DNA of 64,000 nt from Kiritimatiellaeota bacterium B1221 (GTDB lineage Bacteria > Verrucomicrobiota > Kiritimatiellia > SS1-B-03-39 > UBA6053): contig JARHXX010000019.1 of NCBI GenBank assembly GCA_029269125.1, positions 1-64,000 of the forward strand, written 5' to 3'. How positions within the stretch are numbered: position 1 is the first letter of the stretch; the number at the start of each line of letters is the position of its first letter. The position numbers and the translations under genes were made by a program. The notes beneath the pieces were generated by a model. The model worked only from the letters and a program-made list of their open reading frames with translations, searched no databases and was not told the DNA's origin. This document shows, in pieces, positions 6,954 through 15,696 of this stretch.

Positions 6954-7787
6954 TCAGGCATTCTGCATTTTGCGGATGGACCAACGTAACAACGGCCACA
7001 AACAAAGAATAACGATCCCCTGCCAGAGAGGCGCCACGGCAAAAAGAAACGCGGATTGCAGGGGGATCAGCATAGACAACCACTGGCCAGTATTCCGGGG
7101 ATGCATCTGCCCCTGTGATTTGATCTGCCTAAGATTTTGTAACGCCAGCAGTGCCAACAAAGCCCAGGGAACAAATATTAAAAACCGGGGCTCTCCCAGA
7201 AACAGCGCGGCGAAAGGAGCGAGAAACCAAATGGCGGTTAAAGTGCCTGCAGCCGGCATCACCCAAGAGGTTGCACGGTATTCACGATCGGCCAATAAAG
7301 TGATTCCGAGGATCAGCCCCCCCCAAACCGAGAGAGGCAGCACCAAGGAGCTCACGATCAAGGGCGCACCGGCCCCCATCCAAAGCACGCAGCCCCGGCA
7401 GGAAGCCATCAGGACGGCCCCAAGCCACAGATGCCGGTCTTTCAGAAAGGTATAAGCGGTTATCAGCATCAGCAGCAGTAAAAGAGGGGGCGAGCCCGGT
7501 TGGAGCCCACAGGCCAGACCCGCCAGCAGCAAACCAAACACCAGGGCCTGCGTTCGGCTGATTTCTCCTGCCGGTAACGGACGTTTCGGTTTATTTTCCT
7601 GGTCGCGGGGCGCATCCACCACATCATTTAACACCATGCCGTAGAGGTATAAAAGCGACACGGAGAGGGTTTGCGCCCAGGAAATATCCCTGCCTGCCAG
7701 TGCGGAACCGACCCAAACATCACCGGGGACGGTAAAAACAGCAGGTAATCGGGTTAATCGGATCCAAGGCAGTAATGGGGGGAACAT
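6954..7787 (-). CDS. UbiA-family prenyltransferase
   Basis: A 277-residue membrane protein with about eight or nine hydrophobic helices. It carries the first Asp-rich motif of the family complete, N54-D-V-V-D-A-P-R-D62, followed by the KRPLPAGEIS loop. The second Asp motif is less clear; TAYTFLKD occupies part of its place. UbiA enzymes attach prenyl chains to aromatic or other acceptors (quinones, haem, chlorophyll, lipids). The acceptor cannot be assigned, and no quinone genes are nearby. It stands alone, divergent from rplS and convergent with the barrel gene. Confidence 0.82.
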   Translation of the reverse strand: MFPPLLPWIRLTRLPAVFTVPGDVWVGSALAGRDISWAQTLSVSLLYLYGMVLNDVVDAPRDQENKPKRPLPAGEISRTQALVFGLLLAGLACGLQPGSPPLLLLLMLITAYTFLKDRHLWLGAVLMASCRGCVLWMGAGAPLIVSSLVLPLSVWGGLILGITLLADREYRATSWVMPAAGTLTAIWFLAPFAALFLGEPRFLIFVPWALLALLALQNLRQIKSQGQMHPRNTGQWLSMLIPLQSAFLFAVAPLWQGIVILCLWPLLRWSIRKMQNA

Positions 7788-7945
7788 TATGCAAGTTAAA
7801 GCTTTGCAATCAGGAGATTCAACTCTAAAAGAAGCACCTCAACCAAGATGCGATGCATTTTTATAACCATTCTGCTTGACGAAAGCGCCTGCATCCCTAT
7901 TTTAACCCCCTTTCACACAACAACCTTTAGAACAAGAGAATCCAC

Positions 7946-8281
7946 GTGAGCGCACTTTTAGAAAAAATCCATTCAGAAAACAAAAAAGCCGAAATGCCTG
8001 AGTTTGCCGTTGGCGACGCCGTAAAGGTGCACGTCCGCATTCAAGAAGGGAACAATGTTCGTACCCAGATCTTTTCCGGAACCGTGATTGCCCGTGACGG
8101 CCATGGTGCAACCGAAACATTCACTGTCCGCCGAATTTCTTATGGTGAAGGCGTTGAAAAAGTATTCCCCATTCACGCGCCTGCCGTTGAAAAAATTGAA
8201 GTAGAGCGTCAGGGCAGTGTCCGTCGCGCAAAACTCTATTATGCCCGTGCACTCAAAGGTAAAAAAGCAAAAATCACCTGA
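7946..8281 (+). CDS. rplS: 50S ribosomal protein L19
   Basis: A 111-residue L19 with the family's FAVGDAVKVHVRIQEGN strand, GTVIARDGHG loop and C-terminal KLYYARALKGKKAKI. It sits at the interface of the ribosomal subunits. The start is GTG at 7946, which gives the expected N-terminus MSALLEKIHSE; AAGAG lies about 8 bases upstream. The end overlaps the start of rnhB. The usual rpsP-rimM-trmD neighbours are absent, so rplS is separated from that operon here. Confidence 0.96.
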   Translation: MSALLEKIHSENKKAEMPEFAVGDAVKVHVRIQEGNNVRTQIFSGTVIARDGHGATETFTVRRISYGEGVEKVFPIHAPAVEKIEVERQGSVRRAKLYYARALKGKKAKIT

Positions 8282-8951
8282 TCTGTTTGAGATCGAAAAC
8301 GGCCTGCTGGCCGCTGAACACGCCGCCCTCCAAAGCGGCGTTTTTCGTGTCGCGGGTGTGGATGAAGCCGGACGGGGCCCTTTGGCCGGTCCGGTCGTGG
8401 CGGCGGCCGTAATGTTTCCCAGCGCCTGTCTGCAGGGGGAACCGGCGGATATTATTGCCGGGATTCAGGATTCAAAAGTACTCTCAGCGAAAAAACGGGC
8501 ACAGCTTTTACCTGAAATTTTACAATATCCGGGCGTAATCGTGGGTGTCGGCTGTTGCGACAGCACGGAAATCGATCAACTCAATATCCTCCGCGCCACC
8601 CATCTTGCCATGCGCAAAGCATTGCTGAACATGAAAGAACTCCCCGGTCTGGCCCTGGTGGATGGACTACCGGTGCAGGGGCTGCCCACTGACAGCCGAT
8701 CCATGATTAAAGGCGATCGCCGCTGTTTCTCGATAGCCGCCGCCAGTATCGTGGCCAAAGAAACCCGGGACAGCATGATGAAAGAGCTGGACCTGAAATA
8801 TCCGGAATACGGCTTTGCGCAACATAAAGGATATGGCACCCGCAAACATATCACCGCCTTGGAAAAATGGGGCCCCTGCCCCATACACCGCCGAAGTTTT
8901 GCCCCCGTAAGAGTCAGGGAAACCCTAAAAGCTGAAGGTCACACCCCTTGA
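8241..8951 (+). CDS. rnhB: Ribonuclease HII
   Basis: Endonuclease that removes RNA from RNA-DNA hybrids and misincorporated ribonucleotides. From ATG 8241 it has 236 residues, somewhat longer than the usual 200 or so. It has the catalytic D41-E42-AGRGPLAGPV motif, the IQDSKVLSAKKRAQL segment, ALVDGLP, and the conserved DRRCFSIAAASIVAKETRD and YPEYGFAQHKGYGTRKH blocks. The ATG lies 41 bases inside rplS; a GTG further up at 8217 is possible but would add a non-conserved tail. Pairing of rplS with rnhB is common across bacteria and supports both calls. Confidence 0.95.
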   Translation: MPVHSKVKKQKSPDLFEIENGLLAAEHAALQSGVFRVAGVDEAGRGPLAGPVVAAAVMFPSACLQGEPADIIAGIQDSKVLSAKKRAQLLPEILQYPGVIVGVGCCDSTEIDQLNILRATHLAMRKALLNMKELPGLALVDGLPVQGLPTDSRSMIKGDRRCFSIAAASIVAKETRDSMMKELDLKYPEYGFAQHKGYGTRKHITALEKWGPCPIHRRSFAPVRVRETLKAEGHTP

Positions 8952-8986
8952 CATCTCAAAATTGGAACGATAGAAATAATCAATAG

Positions 8987-11900
8987 GTGACAGCAACAAG
9001 GAACAATTCAAATGGTGCCTTCAGCCCCATTATTTTTTTCTTATGGTTAATCGTCATAGGCTGTAGCCTCTTTGTCACTGTGCTCCAAGTGAATTTTCAC
9101 CTGAAACACGCGGAAGAGGATCTCTTCCAACAGGCGCAAATATTTGCAGAGTCCCTTCACGGGTCTGAAGTTGAGCTCATAAAGAGCCACCATATGGACC
9201 TGGAGGATATAACCGATCTGACGCTGGAAAAGAAACTCTCCCTCTACCAGCAATACTTAAAGGACTTTTATCCATCAGCCTCCCTGAAGTTTCTTTATAT
9301 GTGTGAAGGAACCCATCTGGAAATTCTGGATGTTTCCGGACAGGGGCAAGAGGTTTCAAACGGTCAAAAGAAATTGTGGAAGAAAGCCATTCTCCAGCAG
9401 AATTATGCGCCGATTCATTTTGAGCGCAGCCTCTCCATACTTCACCCTTTCTATGCTTTAGACGTCGATTGTGAGCATATGGTGGCCTGTATCTACTTCC
9501 CTAAAGCCACCGGATTCCACCACCACACGGATCCATTTTGGCATGGGCTTGGTTATGTCGCGGGGTATACCGGTATATTTTTATTGTGTATCTTCCTTGG
9601 TTACGGAATCAAAAAGAAGCCCTGTAATCCCATCAAATGGCAGGCCCTGATTTGCGGATTTGGTTTTTTCGGTATTGGGGTCCTGTTTAGTATTCAACTC
9701 TCCGGGCTGACCAATCATGTTGAAAACAACACCCGCATTCGGGTGTTTGAAAATTATGCTGCATCCGTGACATCACGTATACAGGACCGGCTGGTGGAAA
9801 TTGAAACCCGTAGTCTGCAACATCTGGTGGCGTTTATTGAAGCATCGAATGAGGTGACCGTGCAGGAGTTCAGGCGGTTCACCCAAGACATCCGTTCATC
9901 AAAAAATACCGGAATTTGGTATTGGATTCCCGAGCCCGGCGAAAAGGAATCTCCCGTTATTCAGTACAACTCCCACAATGATGATCTGAATATCCCCCTG
10001 GCAGAGACCTTCCCTCAGGAAACAGCGGTTATTGAAGAAATCCTCAACCAGAGCCGTCAGGCAAACAGATTATCCGCCAGCGACATCCACACCTGCAAAC
10101 TCCATAATGATCCCATTATTTTTATTGCACATCCGGTTTCGGACGGCCCCTCTTTTCAAGGGTGGGTTGCCAGCACCATCACTTTGAAACTGCTTGTAGA
10201 TGAAGGTCTGCAGTTCGGAAATTTAAATCCCAACGCTGTCGATCTCAACATAGTCGAAATGAAGGATTCAGAGCATCTAACGCAAAGTTTCATCCATACG
10301 CACGCTTTTGTCCGCCCCGTTTATATTTTCGAACGCCTCTACCTCATTCATGCAGCCCCAAATCCCCTATACACAACGCTTTACCCCATTGAATTCAATG
10401 TCTGGGTTGCCGGGGCCGGCGGATTTATTTCCCTGATAATCAGCATTATGCTGTACCAAAATTTACTTCGGAATTACCTGCTGGAAAATAAAGTTCAGGT
10501 CCGAACCCGCTCCCTGGATAATTTATTACACAAACATCAGAACATCACCAATAATTTGCCGCTGGGACTCGCTTTATGTGAGAACGGGGTCCCCTGTGAA
10601 ATGAACCCCAAAATGCTCACCTGGTTTAAAAGCTCGGACGATTTAAAAAATCAATTGCCCCCGCTCATTCACGAGGAGCTTCACTCGGGTAAAAAGTTTA
10701 AAAGTCTTTTACCCCTGCAAACCCAGTTTGGGACACGGCAAATGAAGTGCACACTGATTAAGCTGCCTGAAGACGCAGGGAAAGATCTGCATTTGATCCT
10801 GCTGGAGGACTGGACAGAGCAGTTAAGGTCGGAACAGGCGCTGAGCAAAAAAACCCTTGAACTGGAGCGGTTGTTTAACTCCAGTACTGACCTGATGTGC
10901 ACCTCCACACTCGACGGCACTTTTCTAAACTTAAACCCGCAATGGGAAGCGACCCTGGGCCATTCGGTATCCGAAATGACCGGCCAGCAGTGGATTCATT
11001 TTGTGCATGACGCTGACCGGGAGCAGGCCCAAAAATTCCTTCAACGGATTTGTGACGGCGCGCAAAAGCAGATTTTCACTTTGCGCTTCGAACATTGCAG
11101 GGGCGAAGAAGTTTGGCTGGAGTGGAAAGCCACCCGCGAAGGCAATCTGATTCATGCCAATGTTCGGGACATCACCGCCAGAATCAATGCCGAAGAAAAA
11201 AACCGGAACATGCGCGAACATGTCGCCCGCGCCCAGAAAATGGAATCTATCGGTCGGCTGGCGGGCGGTATTGCCCATGATTTCAACAACAGTCTGCAAG
11301 TGATCATCGGGAATGCCCAGCTGGCCCTCACCCGTCCGGAAACCCCCAGGAGTCAAAAAAAGCAGTTGCAGGACATTCTAAAGGCGGCAGACCGATCCGC
11401 CCGCCTGACCCGGCAATTGCTGGGATTTGCGATGAAGCAACATATTCAGGCGGACCCCACAAATTTAAACGAAAAGCTTACCGAAATGGAGCCCATGTTT
11501 AAAACCATCCTCGGAGACCAAATTCAGCTCACCTGGAAATTATCTTCGGAACTGGCCAAAGTGAAAATGGACAGCGGACAGCTGGAACAGATCTGTGTCA
11601 GTCTGCTGGAGAACGCCCGGGATGCCATGGCAAGGGGTGGAAAGCTCACCATCACCACTGAAAACCGGGACTATACCCAAACCAAACCTGAAAACTTGGT
11701 CATCGATATTTCAAAAGGTCATTATATTTGTTTCAGCATTCAGGACACCGGAACCGGTATTGATTCATCTTTGTTGGGCACTCTGTTCGAGCCCTTCTCC
11801 ACCACCCAGGATCCTTCGAAAGGATCAGGACTGGGGCTGGCCACCGTATATGGTATCCTGCAACAGAACAATGGAAGTATTCGCGTGGAAAGCGTACCGG

Positions 11901-12355
11901 GCCACGGAACCTTGATGGAAGTCTTTCTCCCCCGGCTAACCGAAGGGACATCTGAAAGTTCAAACACAGTAAAAGCGCGGGCGGTTTTGGGGAAAATCCT
12001 GGTGGTGGATGATAATCCCCAAATCCTTCAACTCTCCTCCCTGGTTCTGGAAGAACTCAACTATCGGGTTTTAACCTCAAGTTCTCCGGTGGCGGCACTG
12101 AAAATCATACAAGAGGATCCTGAGGTTGCCCTGCTGCTCACCGATGTGCTGATGCCGGATATGACCGGGCAGGATCTTTATGAACAAGCCCTGGTTCACC
12201 GTCCCAATTTAAAATGTATTTTCATGTCAGGGTACAGCTCGGATGTGGTGGAAGCCAACTTCCTGCAAACGGGCAGCTGCACCTTTTTACACAAGCCCTT
12301 TACATTGGAAGTCGTGAGAGAAGCGGTCGCGCAGCTTTTACAATCCCCGGGGTAA
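8987..12355 (+). CDS. Membrane-bound hybrid histidine kinase with CHASE-like sensor, PAS and receiver domains
   Basis: The 1122 residues start at GTG. One helix lies near 13-33, followed by an extracytoplasmic loop and two further helices near 185-240. A second outer region (about 255-460) contains RIQDRLVEIETRSLQHLVAF and FRRFTQDIRSSKNTGIWYWIPE, as in CHASE domains. After another helix (about 468-488) come a degenerate PAS, a PAS (about 620-740), a HisKA H-box with H764 in GIAHDFNNS, a HATPase with DTGTGID and GSGLGLATVYGI, and a receiver with D1053 in LLLTDVLMPDM. The domain order suggests phosphorelay within one protein. No Hpt domain or output regulator follows. Its 3' end overlaps the opposing kinase gene by 18 bases. 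Confidence 0.92.
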   Translation: MTATRNNSNGAFSPIIFFLWLIVIGCSLFVTVLQVNFHLKHAEEDLFQQAQIFAESLHGSEVELIKSHHMDLEDITDLTLEKKLSLYQQYLKDFYPSASLKFLYMCEGTHLEILDVSGQGQEVSNGQKKLWKKAILQQNYAPIHFERSLSILHPFYALDVDCEHMVACIYFPKATGFHHHTDPFWHGLGYVAGYTGIFLLCIFLGYGIKKKPCNPIKWQALICGFGFFGIGVLFSIQLSGLTNHVENNTRIRVFENYAASVTSRIQDRLVEIETRSLQHLVAFIEASNEVTVQEFRRFTQDIRSSKNTGIWYWIPEPGEKESPVIQYNSHNDDLNIPLAETFPQETAVIEEILNQSRQANRLSASDIHTCKLHNDPIIFIAHPVSDGPSFQGWVASTITLKLLVDEGLQFGNLNPNAVDLNIVEMKDSEHLTQSFIHTHAFVRPVYIFERLYLIHAAPNPLYTTLYPIEFNVWVAGAGGFISLIISIMLYQNLLRNYLLENKVQVRTRSLDNLLHKHQNITNNLPLGLALCENGVPCEMNPKMLTWFKSSDDLKNQLPPLIHEELHSGKKFKSLLPLQTQFGTRQMKCTLIKLPEDAGKDLHLILLEDWTEQLRSEQALSKKTLELERLFNSSTDLMCTSTLDGTFLNLNPQWEATLGHSVSEMTGQQWIHFVHDADREQAQKFLQRICDGAQKQIFTLRFEHCRGEEVWLEWKATREGNLIHANVRDITARINAEEKNRNMREHVARAQKMESIGRLAGGIAHDFNNSLQVIIGNAQLALTRPETPRSQKKQLQDILKAADRSARLTRQLLGFAMKQHIQADPTNLNEKLTEMEPMFKTILGDQIQLTWKLSSELAKVKMDSGQLEQICVSLLENARDAMARGGKLTITTENRDYTQTKPENLVIDISKGHYICFSIQDTGTGIDSSLLGTLFEPFSTTQDPSKGSGLGLATVYGILQQNNGSIRVESVPGHGTLMEVFLPRLTEGTSESSNTVKARAVLGKILVVDDNPQILQLSSLVLEELNYRVLTSSSPVAALKIIQEDPEVALLLTDVLMPDMTGQDLYEQALVHRPNLKCIFMSGYSSDVVEANFLQTGSCTFLHKPFTLEVVREAVAQLLQSPG

Positions 12356-13768
12356 TTCCAGCCGGAAAACCGCGCCGCCGGCCTCCTCCCGGTTATACGC
12401 ATACAGCTTCCCCTGATGCTGCATGGCCAGGTCATGGGAAATGGCCAAACCCAGTCCCAAACCATATTGCCCCCCTCCACTTTTGGTGGTCACATTGGGC
12501 TCAAAGATTTTCTCCATCAATTCTTCAGGAATACCGGGACCTTCATCTTCCACCTCCAACCAGGCGCCGCTTTCATCCATTCCTCCCCGAATGGTAATTT
12601 TCTTTCCGGGTTCGGTTGCTTCACACGCATTGGTCAATAAATTGGTCAGGATTTGGTTTATTTCACCGGCCTTGCCGGGCACTTTGGACATCGCGGGAAT
12701 TTCCAACGAAAGATCATAGTGTTTTAATACATGATTCAGCACCATCAAGGTGTCCTGAATACACTGCTCCAAGTCAATTCCCGCACTTTCAGACTCGTCC
12801 TGTCGACTATAACTCTTCAGACTTTTCACCAACCGGGCGATTCGATCGTTGGCAATTTGGATACTGTGGAGGGAAGAGCCCATTTCAAACAAGCGGATTT
12901 TCGCGTCGACCTTCTGCCAACGTTCCTTTTTCAGATCCCGATGCACATCCTCGAGGAGGTTCTCAGGAAACCGAATCAGCCGACGTGCCCGGGCCCGTGA
13001 AAGTCCGGGGTAGTTCTGCTCCAACACCGCCATTTTCTCTCGGCTTTCCGATGTGCTGACAAAAGGAGCATGACGGCCCGCCTCCAACAACCGTAACTCC
13101 TCCGGACGATCCTGGAGAAGTTCCGGCAAGTCACCTCCCAAGCGGGCGACACTTTGCATAAGCGATGTGGAGGGATTGTTTATTTCGTGGGCAATACCGG
13201 CAAGCAATTGCCCCATGGTTGCGAGTTTTTCCCGATGCACCATTTGGTTACGGGTCTGCTTTAAATCGGTTACGGCAGCCTGCAACGCGTTCCGTTCATG
13301 CTCCAACTCGCGGGTTAAGCCCGCCACTTTTAAATTCAACCCCACCACCCGGCGGTAGCGGTCACTTAAATTTGCCACCAACAGTTGTAGTGTAATACGT
13401 GAAAACTCCGCATCCTCCCCCACGGTTTGATCAAATAAGCGTCTACCAACTTTGAGGTATTCCACATCCCGTTTTGCACAGGAATCCGAGAAAGAGGGAT
13501 TGCCCGTCCAAAAGGATAAAATACCTATCAGAGAACCGGGCCCGAGAAGATCCAAAACCTGTGACTTCCCATCCGGACCCTTTTTCGAAAGCTCGATTTC
13601 CCCTTCTAAAAGGATGTAGAGATAAGGGTTTTGCTCCCCTTCCCTCATCAACAGATCACCCGATTTCAAATGGTGCGCAGAATGACCTGCATTCCTGGCC
13701 CATGCCACCAGACCTTCCAGCGCTTCGCTGGTGGACTGCTTCACCAGCTGTACATCAGAAGCGGACAT
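12338..13768 (-). CDS. Histidine kinase with N-terminal cyclic-nucleotide-binding-type domain
   Basis: A 476-residue soluble kinase. Residues 32-125 form a CRP-like cNMP-binding fold (KSGDLLMREGEQNPYLYILL, LLGPGSLIGILSFWTG). A coiled segment (about 150-180) leads to the H-box with H194 in GIAHEINNPSTS, then a HATPase domain with NACEA, DEGPGIP and GLGLGLAISHDLAMQHQG. There is no membrane segment, so it senses an internal signal; whether it binds a nucleotide is unknown. The gene follows the response regulator by only 5 bases, so they form a pair. The region between H-box and ATPase is unusually long (about 130 residues). Confidence 0.9.
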   Translation of the reverse strand: MSASDVQLVKQSTSEALEGLVAWARNAGHSAHHLKSGDLLMREGEQNPYLYILLEGEIELSKKGPDGKSQVLDLLGPGSLIGILSFWTGNPSFSDSCAKRDVEYLKVGRRLFDQTVGEDAEFSRITLQLLVANLSDRYRRVVGLNLKVAGLTRELEHERNALQAAVTDLKQTRNQMVHREKLATMGQLLAGIAHEINNPSTSLMQSVARLGGDLPELLQDRPEELRLLEAGRHAPFVSTSESREKMAVLEQNYPGLSRARARRLIRFPENLLEDVHRDLKKERWQKVDAKIRLFEMGSSLHSIQIANDRIARLVKSLKSYSRQDESESAGIDLEQCIQDTLMVLNHVLKHYDLSLEIPAMSKVPGKAGEINQILTNLLTNACEATEPGKKITIRGGMDESGAWLEVEDEGPGIPEELMEKIFEPNVTTKSGGGQYGLGLGLAISHDLAMQHQGKLYAYNREEAGGAVFRLELPRGL

Positions 13769-13772
13769 AAGT

Positions 13773-14267
13773 TCACCGATCGCCGGATAAATGTTTGCGC
13801 ATTAAATCGTCGATCAATTCCACATCCAAGTGGCGCAAATAGGGCAACGGATTTAAATCACGGGCGATAAGATAAAAAGCGATCTCCCGTTTTGCGACCT
13901 GCAGAATTTCATCCCCTTCCCAAGGCTTGGCGATATAATGTGCCAATTCAGCTTGATTCACCGCCTTTACGGTGGCCTCCAAACCTGCCTGCCCGGTGAG
14001 TAATACTTTACGGGTGAGCTTCCAGCGCTCGTCCTTTTGCAGATCGACCAATAAATCGACCCCATTTTCTCCGGGCATAATGTGGTCACAGAAAATAACC
14101 GCGGTTTCATCTTCCCGTTCGCGAATCTGGATCAGCAACTCACGCGCCTCCTGCGCATTTTCCGCGGCCTCCACCAAAAAGAGATCTTCCAGTGGTTCCA
14201 ATTCCCGGATGACCGCATCCAATACGTCCCGTTCATCCTCAACACATACAATTACGATTTTTGACAT
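13773..14267 (-). CDS. Response regulator with receiver domain and short helical tail
   Basis: The product is 164 residues. The receiver covers about 1-125, with the acidic pair E10/D11, phosphoacceptor D61 in VIFCDHIMPGENG, the Thr/Ser switch in KVLLTGQA and the lysine in HYIAKPWEGDEI. The last 40 residues are helical and carry no DNA-binding or enzymatic domain, so it probably signals by protein contact or passes phosphate on. It is the first gene of a two-gene operon with the cNMP-type kinase, which is almost certainly its partner. The receiver resembles those of the RpfG/HupR group with a KPW motif. Confidence 0.92.
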   Translation of the reverse strand: MSKIVIVCVEDERDVLDAVIRELEPLEDLFLVEAAENAQEARELLIQIREREDETAVIFCDHIMPGENGVDLLVDLQKDERWKLTRKVLLTGQAGLEATVKAVNQAELAHYIAKPWEGDEILQVAKREIAFYLIARDLNPLPYLRHLDVELIDDLMRKHLSGDR

Positions 14268-14286
14268 GTAAGCCTCCAGTTAAATC

Positions 14287-15696
14287 CTACAACAGGATCG
14301 GCCAAATAAAGAGACCGAATAATAGGGTTAAGATAATCCCCACGATCCCCACCAACCAACCGGCTTTCGCCAAATCCTTGGTTTCAATTAAACCCGTGGA
14401 GAGGGCAATCGCATTGGGCGGGGTTGAAATCGGAAGAATCATGGCAAAACTTACAATAATGCCAATCACCGCAATAGGTATAATTAATTCCGCCGGTCCC
14501 GCCGATACATCCGGAGCGAGCATCGCGATCGCAATGGGAACCAAAATTGTGGCACTTACGGTATGGGAAATCAAGTTCCCCACCGAAAAGCCCACCAAAG
14601 CAAACAGCAGAATCAACATAAAGGGAGAAAATGCTTCCCAGGAAACCAGGGAGATCATCCATTCAGCCAATCCGGTATTGCGGAGGCTGATGCCAAGTGA
14701 AATACCACCGGCGACCAGCCAAAGGACTTCCCAAGCATGACTGCGAATATCCTGTTTATCGAGGATTCCCAACGCCGGTAACATCACCATGGGCAGGAAT
14801 GCCACCACGGCAGAGGGAATATGGTGCATTTTTTCCGTGACCCACAGGCCAACGGTTAGAGCAAAGACGATGTACAATCCAATGGCCCGGGGAGAGGTTT
14901 TAAACTGGCCATCAATATTCAGTTCAAAACGCTCCAATTGCGGTTTAAACATCCGGCACATCCCCAACCAGGAAACCACCAATGCCAGCAAAACCAGCGG
15001 AGTGGCGATCATCATCCATGTACTGAACGGAACCATCGTCCCCTGTTTTGCCAAGGCCGCAATGGCCACCGCATTCGGAGGGGTTCCAATCGGAGTTGCG
15101 ATACCACCAATATTTGCACCCACCGGTATCGAAAGCGCCACCAACCGGCGGAAAGGATCCGATGCGGGGACTTTGGCCACGATAGGTAGCGCCACCGTCA
15201 TCATCATGGCCGTGGTCGCAGTATTGCTCATAAAAGCGGATAAGATTCCGGTGACCAGCATAACCCCCAGCGCAACCCGGGTGGGGGAAGAGCCAAATGG
15301 TTTCAGCAAAATACGGGTCAGGTTCCGGTCCAACGCATATTTTTCAGCCGCTTTGGCTAAACTGAATCCGCCCAAAAACAGAATTAAAATGGGATGTGCC
15401 AGGGTCCCATAAAAATCCTGATAGTTGGGCGCAGCATATTCCCCTCCGGAAAGACGGGTAATCGCATCCAAAAAGATACTTTGATCCGAAAGCAGGGTGA
15501 CCTGGAAAAAAATCACCGCCAGACTGGTCACATAAATCGGAATGGGTTCGGTGATCCAGAATATCGCCGCAAATACAAAGATGCCCAAGGTAATGTGCCC
15601 GGCAGGGCTCAGGCCTGAAAATTCACAAAAAGGGAACACGCAAAGCGCTCCCAGACCCAAGAACAGGCCCAGGATTTTTTTTATCGGATACTTCAT
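14287..15696 (-). CDS. DASS/SLC13-family sodium:dicarboxylate (or anion) symporter
   Basis: A 469-residue inner-membrane protein with about 11-12 helices. It shows the duplicated family layout: FWITEPIPIYVTSLAVI early, a SNTATTAMMMTVALPI motif in the first half, and a partner GNLISHTVSATILVPIAIAM motif in the second, plus the PIGTPPNAVAIA and PISTPPNAIALS hairpin loops. These are the Ser-Asn-Thr binding sites of DASS carriers such as VcINDY, which import succinate, malate, citrate or sulfate. The substrate cannot be chosen from sequence. Its start overlaps the stop of the upstream RGG protein (ATGA), so the two are translationally coupled. Confidence 0.9.
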   Translation of the reverse strand: MKYPIKKILGLFLGLGALCVFPFCEFSGLSPAGHITLGIFVFAAIFWITEPIPIYVTSLAVIFFQVTLLSDQSIFLDAITRLSGGEYAAPNYQDFYGTLAHPILILFLGGFSLAKAAEKYALDRNLTRILLKPFGSSPTRVALGVMLVTGILSAFMSNTATTAMMMTVALPIVAKVPASDPFRRLVALSIPVGANIGGIATPIGTPPNAVAIAALAKQGTMVPFSTWMMIATPLVLLALVVSWLGMCRMFKPQLERFELNIDGQFKTSPRAIGLYIVFALTVGLWVTEKMHHIPSAVVAFLPMVMLPALGILDKQDIRSHAWEVLWLVAGGISLGISLRNTGLAEWMISLVSWEAFSPFMLILLFALVGFSVGNLISHTVSATILVPIAIAMLAPDVSAGPAELIIPIAVIGIIVSFAMILPISTPPNAIALSTGLIETKDLAKAGWLVGIVGIILTLLFGLFIWPILL

